This document shows, in pieces, positions 1-4,913 of a stretch of DNA of 10,473 nt. Each line of letters begins with the position of its first letter. Positions within the stretch are counted from its first letter, which is position 1. A model generated the notes under the pieces. It saw nothing but the letters and a program-made list of their open reading frames with translations. It searched no databases and was not told the origin of the DNA. The stretch lies in the NCBI GenBank assembly GCA_947488485.1, contig CANKZO010000068.1, positions 1 to 10,473 on the forward strand. Direction: 5' to 3'. Position numbers and translations under genes: made by a program. This DNA comes from Opitutia bacterium. Its GTDB lineage: Bacteria > Verrucomicrobiota > Verrucomicrobiae > Opitutales > UBA953.

Positions 1-206
1 ACCGCGGTGGCCGGAGCCTTCTTGGTCCGCACCTTGAGCCCCGAGCCGGCCGGAAAGAAATCGCCCACCGTCCGCCAGACGTCTTCTTCGTCCAGCCGGC
101 AGGGGTGTTGCGGCGTCAGTTCGCCGGAAGCGAGCAGGGCGGCGACTTCGGCCTCGGAAAGGGCGGCGGGGGGTTCGGCGCCAGGGTGAAGATGAAAACT
201 ACGCAT
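1..206 (-). CDS. GYF_2-domain-like protein, N-terminal fragment (cut by window edge)
   Basis: Reading the minus strand from an ATG at 206 gives 68 codons with no stop before the window edge, so only the N-terminus is visible. The protein begins MRSFHLHPG, continues with an acidic helix-like stretch ending in EVAALLASGELTPQHPCRL, then VWRTVGDFFP and a basic K/A/P-rich run. The order 'short beta strand, then ..ALLASGEL.., then a W near ..DFFP' resembles the GYF_2 fold (typically ..GPFS..EL..LL..G.L....W..W..L), a small domain thought to bind proline-rich peptides and often placed at the N-terminus of membrane proteins in Verrucomicrobiota and Planctomycetota. The usual GPF motif is degenerate here, so the family call is tentative. 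It is divergent from rpoN with 120 nt between start codons. No clear Shine-Dalgarno precedes the ATG. The function is unknown. Confidence 0.6.
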   Translation of the reverse strand, partial: MRSFHLHPGAEPPAALSEAEVAALLASGELTPQHPCRLDEEDVWRTVGDFFPAGSGLKVRTKKAPATA

Positions 207-227
207 GGTGCCGTCCGTGAGGGCCGA

Positions 228-241
228 CCACGGTAGCGTGG
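228..241. repeat. Short inverted repeat between the GYF-like gene and rpoN
   Basis: The 5-bp arms CCACG and CGTGG flank a 4-nt loop GTAG, 22 nt upstream of the ATG of the GYF-like gene. It lies in the 120-bp divergent intergenic region and could be an operator half-pair or part of a promoter (the minus strand reads TACCGT here). The arms are too short to rule out chance in GC-rich DNA. Confidence 0.25.
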
Positions 242-285
242 CAGCTTTCGCGGGGCTCGCAAGGCGATAGGGCCTTCAATACCCT

Positions 286-314
286 TTGCCAAAAGGCTCA
301 GACCTCTCTTTCAT
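286..314 (+). promoter_or_regulatory. Candidate sigma-70-type promoter of rpoN
   Basis: TTGCCA at 286-291 resembles a -35 box. With a 17-nt spacer it is followed by TTTCAT at 309-314 (4 of 6 matches to TATAAT). The predicted transcription start would fall about 6 nt before the rpoN ATG at 327, giving an almost leaderless mRNA. No purine-rich Shine-Dalgarno precedes the ATG, which fits that reading. An alternative -10, TAGACC at 314-319, would need a 22-nt spacer. Inference from sequence only. Confidence 0.3.
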
Positions 315-326
315 AGACCTCGCTCG

Positions 327-1775
327 ATGGGCAACCAAGGTATCAATCAATCGCAGAAGCAGGTCCAAGGCCTCGTCCTTACGCCGCAGCTTCGCCAGTC
401 GCTCCGCATCCTCCAGGTGCCTGCGGCCGAGCTCCTGCGGGAGATCTCCTCGGAGCTGGCCGCCAACCCTTTGCTCGAAGAGGTCGAACCGGTCTCCAAC
501 GAGAGCCTGGATGCGCCGATGCCCTCCGAGGAACCCGAGGAGGACGGCCCCCGGGAGCTTTCCCTCGGCGACGACGATTTCGACGCGCTGAAGCGCATGA
601 AGGAGGACTGGGACGAGAGTTATTACGAAGAGATCCGTTCCCAAGGCTACACCCAGGAAGACGAAGAGCGCCGCCGACACATGCTCGAATCGGCCACCGG
701 GGAAGCCTCGCTTTCGGAGCATCTCGCCGACCAGGCCCGGACGGCCAGCGACGATCCCGCGGTACAGGAGGCGCTGAAGCTCCTCATCGCCTCGCTGGAT
801 GAACGCGGGTTCGTCGAGGAAGACCTCTCGACCCTCGCGCTCCGTTCCGGCCAGCCCTACGAGGCCGTCATGACGGCCCATACGCTGCTCATGGCCTTCG
901 ATCCCGCGGGCATCGGCGCCCGCGATCTCCGCGAATGCTTCCTCGCCCAGCTTCGTCAGCGCGGACGGGGCCTCTCCACCGCGGCCCGGCTCATCAGCGA
1001 CTGCTGGGAGCCGATGATGGGCCGTCGTCTCGAGGAATGCGCGCGCGTGCTCGACGTCGAACTCGACGACATCCGCGAGGCCCTCACCGAACTGGCCAAA
1101 CTCGAGACCGTCCCGGCCCGCCGTTTCGCGCGCGACGACAACCGCGTCGTCACGCCGGACGCCACCGTCGAGCCCGGTCCTGGTGGCAAATGGAAGGTCA
1201 TCATGGACGACCGCCACGTCCCGAAGCTCCGCCTTGCGCCCGCCTATAAGGACATGCTCGCCGGCCAGGCTCTCGGCGAGAAAGAGCGTACGTACATCCT
1301 CGAACGCATGCGCCAGGGCAAGTTCCTCATCGGCGCCATCGAGGAACGCCAGCGCACGATCGAGAAGCTCGCGCACATCATCCTCGAACGTCAGGCCGAC
1401 TTCTTCGAGCACGGACCCTCGCGGCTACGCCCGCTCACGATGACCGACGTCGCCAAAGAGATGGGCGTGCATGAGACGACCGTCGGCCGCGCGGCGGCCA
1501 ACAAGTGGATGCTCACGCCCCACGGTCTCCGCGAATTCCGTTGGTTCTTCACGTCCGGTGTCTCGACTTCCGACGGCGGCACCGTCGCCCAGGAAGGCGT
1601 GCAGGAACTGATCGCCGATATCCTCGCCCGCGAGAACCCCGCCGAGCCGCTGGCCGACGAGGCCATCACCGCCGAACTGCGTAAGCGCGGCGTGCAGATC
1701 GCCCGCCGCACGGTCGCGAAGTATCGCGAGGCGCTGGGCCAGCCTTCGGCGCACATGCGCCGCAAGCGTCTCTGA
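327..1775 (+). CDS. rpoN: RNA polymerase sigma-54 factor RpoN
   Basis: This is the alternative sigma factor that directs core RNA polymerase to -24/-12 promoters and needs AAA+ activator ATPases to melt DNA. The 482-residue product has the full family layout. Residues about 15-52 form the glutamine/leucine-rich activator-interacting region I (LTPQLRQSLRILQ, then ELAANPLLEE). An acidic linker spans about 55-120. The core-binding domain is about 125-320 and includes FDPAGIGARDLRECFL at 191-206. The helix-turn-helix that reads the -12 element lies at about 370-395 (MTDVAKEMGVHETTVGRAAANKW), and the invariant RpoN box ARRTVAKYRE is at 459-468. The position usually occupied by Ser in STVSR is Gly387 here. 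Length matches the family (about 450-500). It lacks the lptB/hpf/ptsN neighbours seen in Proteobacteria and is a lone gene. Its TGA directly abuts the convergent amidase stop. Confidence 0.97.
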   Translation: MGNQGINQSQKQVQGLVLTPQLRQSLRILQVPAAELLREISSELAANPLLEEVEPVSNESLDAPMPSEEPEEDGPRELSLGDDDFDALKRMKEDWDESYYEEIRSQGYTQEDEERRRHMLESATGEASLSEHLADQARTASDDPAVQEALKLLIASLDERGFVEEDLSTLALRSGQPYEAVMTAHTLLMAFDPAGIGARDLRECFLAQLRQRGRGLSTAARLISDCWEPMMGRRLEECARVLDVELDDIREALTELAKLETVPARRFARDDNRVVTPDATVEPGPGGKWKVIMDDRHVPKLRLAPAYKDMLAGQALGEKERTYILERMRQGKFLIGAIEERQRTIEKLAHIILERQADFFEHGPSRLRPLTMTDVAKEMGVHETTVGRAAANKWMLTPHGLREFRWFFTSGVSTSDGGTVAQEGVQELIADILARENPAEPLADEAITAELRKRGVQIARRTVAKYREALGQPSAHMRRKRL

Positions 1776-1779
1776 TCAG
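1772..1779. other. Palindromic convergent stop junction CTGATCAG
   Basis: The rpoN stop TGA (1773-1775) and the amidase stop, read on the minus strand from 1778-1776, sit back to back inside the perfect palindrome CTGATCAG. There are no bases between the two coding regions, so any 3' untranslated region or terminator of either transcript must lie inside the opposing gene. No hairpin with a U-tract is visible within about 40 nt on either side. Confidence 0.8.
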
Positions 1780-3053
1780 GCGAGCCGGCCGAGGACGGAG
1801 TCCCAGCCGAAGTTCGCCATGTCGGGGAAGAGGAACTGCACGCCGGCGGTCCGTCCATCAGGCAGGCGCGCAGGCGCGGCCACGAGGGGCAGGCCCGCGA
1901 GCGAGGCCGGCGCATTGAGCGCGAGCAGGCGTCGGCGGTGGGCGTCGTCTGTGGACGCCTTGCTCACCGCGCCGCCGAAGGTCGCCGGCATCGCGATGAA
2001 ATGATGGCGGCGGAAAATCGTGCGGAAGGCGTCGGAGATCCGGGCGCGCGCCGCTTCGGCCGCGCGGAGTTCATCGTAGGTGCGACGCCGGCCGGCATCA
2101 AGGCGCGCCCAGACGACGGGATCGTATTCGGCGCGGCGGCGTTCGAGCCAGCCCGCATGGACCCGCGCGGCGGCGTGGCCGCCCAGGACCGGATAGACGT
2201 CGGCCGCGTCGGCGCAGGCGAGGCGAAGTAACGTCGCGGCGGCGACGTCTTCCTGGGCGCCGGCCTTGAGCGCGACCGCGCGCATGGCGGCGAGATCGTC
2301 CGCGGGGATGCCCAGGCCGAGGTCGCCGGCCCAGAGGCCCGCGCCCGCGGGCGGGGCCTCGCCGAGCACCGCGGCCGAGACCTGACGGAGGTCGCCGGCC
2401 GAGCGGGTGATCCAGCCTTGGGTGTCGTAGCCGGGCGAAAGGGGGAAGATGTCGCCGACGGGCGCGACGTCGGGCGAGAGGCGCAGGCCCCACACGCCAC
2501 AGTAGCCGCAAGGCACGCGGATCGAGCCGGCCGTATCGGTCGCGAGCGCGAAAGGCACGAGTCCGCGCGCAACGGCGAAGGCCGAGCCGGAGCTCGAGCC
2601 GCCCGCGAGCAGTTCCGGGTGTTCCGGATGCGGGCAGTCGCCGTAGTGCGGGTTCTCGCCGCTCAGCCCGAAGGCGAACTCATTGAGCTGCGTGCGTCCG
2701 CATTCGATGGCGCCGGCGTCGGCTTCGAAGGCCGCAGGGAGCGAAGATGTCGCACGGGCCGCGCCGATCTCCTGCGGGAGGAACGTCGAGCCCGCGAAGG
2801 TCGGTTCGTGCTGTCGGAAATAAAGATCCTTCGTCAGGAAGGGCACGCCGCCGAGGGCCGACTCGCGGAGCGGCCAGGCTTCCTCGAAGCGCCGCGTCAG
2901 CGTGCGCGTGTCGGGCAGGCCGCACAGGGCCGCCCGTTGTTCCGCCGGGCCGATCTCGGCCAGCTTGAGCAGGAAAGCCTCTGCCGCCATACGCGGACCA
3001 CGCGTGAGCGTGAACTCGCGCCAGTCTTCGACGGACTGCGGCAGCAGGGTCAC
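1776..3053 (-). CDS. Amidase-signature family hydrolase
   Basis: This is a serine hydrolase of the amidase-signature family (the fold of GatA, fatty-acid amide hydrolase and allophanate hydrolase), which cleaves C-N bonds of amides. All three residues of the Ser-cisSer-Lys triad are visible. The base is Lys75 in PFLTKDLYF, the cis-Ser is Ser153 in LLAGGSSSGSA, and the nucleophile is Ser177 in ATDTAGSIRVP; the 24-residue gap between the serines is the family norm. The signature continues with YCGVWGLR (184-191) and a YDTQGWITRSAGDL-type segment. At 425 residues it is shorter than GatA (about 485). No gatB or gatC is adjacent, so a standalone amidase is more likely than a tRNA amidotransferase subunit. 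The substrate cannot be read from the sequence. The start is a GTG at 3053 that overlaps the upstream stop by 4 nt (GTGA), which suggests translational coupling; an internal ATG at codon 22 is the alternative. Confidence 0.9.
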   Translation of the reverse strand: MTLLPQSVEDWREFTLTRGPRMAAEAFLLKLAEIGPAEQRAALCGLPDTRTLTRRFEEAWPLRESALGGVPFLTKDLYFRQHEPTFAGSTFLPQEIGAARATSSLPAAFEADAGAIECGRTQLNEFAFGLSGENPHYGDCPHPEHPELLAGGSSSGSAFAVARGLVPFALATDTAGSIRVPCGYCGVWGLRLSPDVAPVGDIFPLSPGYDTQGWITRSAGDLRQVSAAVLGEAPPAGAGLWAGDLGLGIPADDLAAMRAVALKAGAQEDVAAATLLRLACADAADVYPVLGGHAAARVHAGWLERRRAEYDPVVWARLDAGRRRTYDELRAAEAARARISDAFRTIFRRHHFIAMPATFGGAVSKASTDDAHRRRLLALNAPASLAGLPLVAAPARLPDGRTAGVQFLFPDMANFGWDSVLGRLA

Positions 3054-4408
3054 AGCGCGAGCGGGACGCCCGGTTCGGGGTCATGCACGCGGGTGCCGGG
3101 CAGGGCGGCCGCGAGGGTCTCCTTCATCCACGCGCGCGCGGGCGGATCGCCGTGCGTCAGGACGATGTCCTTCGGCGAGACGGATTTGGCGAAGTCGATG
3201 AGCTCCTCGCGGTCGGCATGGCCGCTGAGGTGGAAGCGTTCGACCTTGGCGCGCAGGGTCGCGGTGTGGTCGAGGGTCTTGAACTTGAATTCGCCGCCGG
3301 GGTTCATGCCGATGAGTTCGCCGCCCGGGGTCTCCGGATCGCAGTAGCCGACGAAGAACACCGCGTTCTCCTCGTGGTCGAGCATGTTCGCGGCGACGCG
3401 CCAGGCGGGCGTCTTCTCGACGAGCATGCCGCTCGAAAGGAGGTAGATGCCGCGTTCGGGCATGTTCTTGCCCGGCTGCACATACTTGCGCGAGAGGGGC
3501 AGGATGCCGAGGTCGCGCAGGACCTGACGGCTGAACTTCACCTGCTTGGTCTTACGGCTCGCTTCGTCGAGGTAGTCGCAGAGGTCGAGACCGAGGCCGG
3601 AGCAGAAGATCGGCACGTCGGCCAGGTTACCCGCGTCGGCGGCTTCCTGGAGCAGCAGCAGGATCTCCTGCATGCGGCCGAAGGCGAAGGCCGGGAGCAG
3701 CACCGAGCCGCCTTCGTCGCAGACTTCGTTGATCGCCTTGATGAGGCGCTGTTCTTCCTTGCCGCGGTTGAACGACGGTGCCGTGGCCGTGGCCCCGCGC
3801 GTACATTCCATCACGAGGGTGTCGACCGGCGTGCGCGGGAAGTTGGCGCCGGCGACCGTGCGCTGGGCCTGGAAATGGACGTCACCGGTGAAGAAGTGCT
3901 TCTGTTTGCGGTGTTCGACGAGGCAGCCGACCGCGCCGGCCACGTGGCCCGCGAGGTGGAAGGAGAGGGCGACTTCTTCGCCGCCGCGGCCGATGATGCG
4001 CGGATTGGCCAGAGGCACCGCCGCGAGGGCGTGCTCGACGCGTTCGACGTCGGTTTCGACGTAGAGCGGGTAGTCCTGGTTGCCGGTCTCCTCGCGCTGG
4101 CGCTTCATCACCTGGATGGAATTGCTCAGCAGGCGGCGGACGAAGAGCGTCGTGGCCCCGGAAGCGTAGACGCGGGCCGCCGGGTGCTGCTTGAGCAGGA
4201 GCGGGAGCGAGCCGAGGTGATCGAGGTGGCAGTGCGTGAGGATCACGCCGTCGACCGAGCCCTGGATCTTGTCGATCTGCGGGAGCGCCTTGCGGCCGTC
4301 GAGCTTGGGATGGAGGCCGCAGTCGAACACCAGCCGCAGGCCGCCGAATTCGGCGAGCATGCAGTTGGCGCCGATTTCACGGCCGGAGTTGAGGTCAGTA
4401 AGTCGCAT
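3050..4408 (-). CDS. Beta-CASP metallo-beta-lactamase-fold nuclease-like protein (CPSF73/YSH1-like)
   Basis: This 452-residue protein belongs to the beta-CASP group of metallo-beta-lactamase-fold hydrolases (COG1236 type), whose characterised members are zinc-dependent RNA endo- or exonucleases. Visible metal ligands are the HCHLDH motif at 59-64 (the HxHxDH of motif 2), His155 in LAGHVAGA (motif 3), Asp176 in FFTGDVHF (motif 4) and His419 in LTHGD (motif 5). Beta-CASP features are the acidic motif A at Glu201 (VMECTRGA), the LLPAFAFGRMQEILLLL stretch at 237-253, and motif C His397 in FHLSGHADREE. No KH or S1 domain is attached. The frame stays open upstream to 4942, but that part is apaG in another frame. 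The ATG at 4408 is chosen because the protein then starts MRLTDLNSGREIGANC, as expected for the first beta strand, and it shares one base with the apaG stop (TGATG). It is the middle gene of a three-gene operon. RNA cleavage is inferred from the family. Confidence 0.92.
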   Translation of the reverse strand: MRLTDLNSGREIGANCMLAEFGGLRLVFDCGLHPKLDGRKALPQIDKIQGSVDGVILTHCHLDHLGSLPLLLKQHPAARVYASGATTLFVRRLLSNSIQVMKRQREETGNQDYPLYVETDVERVEHALAAVPLANPRIIGRGGEEVALSFHLAGHVAGAVGCLVEHRKQKHFFTGDVHFQAQRTVAGANFPRTPVDTLVMECTRGATATAPSFNRGKEEQRLIKAINEVCDEGGSVLLPAFAFGRMQEILLLLQEAADAGNLADVPIFCSGLGLDLCDYLDEASRKTKQVKFSRQVLRDLGILPLSRKYVQPGKNMPERGIYLLSSGMLVEKTPAWRVAANMLDHEENAVFFVGYCDPETPGGELIGMNPGGEFKFKTLDHTATLRAKVERFHLSGHADREELIDFAKSVSPKDIVLTHGDPPARAWMKETLAAALPGTRVHDPEPGVPLAL

Positions 4409-4839
4409 CAGGAAGGGTCGGGCGGGGGCGTCATCGCGAAGACCGGGATCCGCGTGAAGACGCGTTCGCCGGTCGAGGTCGTACCATGGAAGGAGCCTTC
4501 GGCCGTCCGCGGGCCGCCGGCCAGGTGGTAGCTGTTGTAAGAGAACTGTTCGCCCGGGGGTAGGGTGGGGGTCTCGCCCACGATGCCGTCGCCCTCGAAG
4601 ATCTCGATCTCGCCGTCCGGCGAACGGATGATCCATTTCCGGCCGAGCAGCTTGACCGTCTCCTGGGAGAGGTTGCTGATGGTCAGGAAGTAGACGAAGG
4701 CGTGCGGGGTTTCCGGGGGGAAGTTCGCATCCCGGTGGTGGGACACCTTGTCGACGGTGACCCTGAGGCCTGGGAGTTCCTTTCCGGTAGCTTGCACGTG
4801 ACCCAAGACAAGAGGGCTTGGCCGACTTACGGAAGCCAT
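4408..4839 (-). CDS. apaG: ApaG (DUF525) family protein
   Basis: This is a small beta-sandwich protein of the ApaG/DUF525 family, a fibronectin-III-like fold also found in eukaryotic F-box proteins and PDIP38. In enterobacteria apaG sits beside the diadenosine tetraphosphatase gene apaH, but its biochemical role is not settled. The 143-residue product has the typical core: LRVTVDKV (25-32), AFVYFLTISNLSQETVKLLGRKW (47-69, the YxFxYxIxIxN..xxxVQLLxRxW pattern), and FEGDGIVGETPTLPPGEQF (81-99, the GxGVVGExPxLxPGExF signature), followed by a GSFHG strand. No apaH is present. It heads the operon with the beta-CASP protein and the amidase, and its TGA overlaps the next ATG. The ATG at 4839 gives about 20 extra residues before the fold. 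A downstream GTG (codon 15) is possible but less likely. No strong Shine-Dalgarno is visible. Confidence 0.92.
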   Translation of the reverse strand: MASVSRPSPLVLGHVQATGKELPGLRVTVDKVSHHRDANFPPETPHAFVYFLTISNLSQETVKLLGRKWIIRSPDGEIEIFEGDGIVGETPTLPPGEQFSYNSYHLAGGPRTAEGSFHGTTSTGERVFTRIPVFAMTPPPDPS

Positions 4840-4876
4840 AAATGGGGCAATCGTCGGGCCTAACGACCTTCCCTTC

Positions 4877-4904
4877 TTGCCCCTTGGGGCGGACGACCTT
4901 TGAT
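4877..4904 (+). promoter_or_regulatory. Candidate promoter of the hydrolase-DedA-ATP-grasp gene
   Basis: TTGCCC (4877-4882), a 16-nt spacer and TTTGAT (4899-4904) form a plausible -35/-10 pair whose start point would fall 2-3 nt before the ATG at 4914. GAGG at 4905-4908 could instead serve as a Shine-Dalgarno if transcription begins further upstream. If this promoter is real, the upstream ATG at 4842 cannot be the start, because it would precede the mRNA. Confidence 0.3.
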
Positions 4905-4913
4905 GAGGTTCGG

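Noticed and set aside
7..189. 60-codon open frame on the plus strand at the left edge
   Set aside because: It is serine- and arginine-rich with no domain. The opposite strand has a plausible GYF_2-like N-terminus with a sensible start.
276..1412. Open frame of 378 codons on the minus strand opposite rpoN
   Set aside because: It is an antisense shadow of a certain gene, with no family resemblance and no promoter.
3083..4531. Open frame of 482 codons on the plus strand opposite the beta-CASP gene
   Set aside because: It has low-complexity, charged composition and no motif. The minus strand carries every metal-binding motif of the beta-CASP family.
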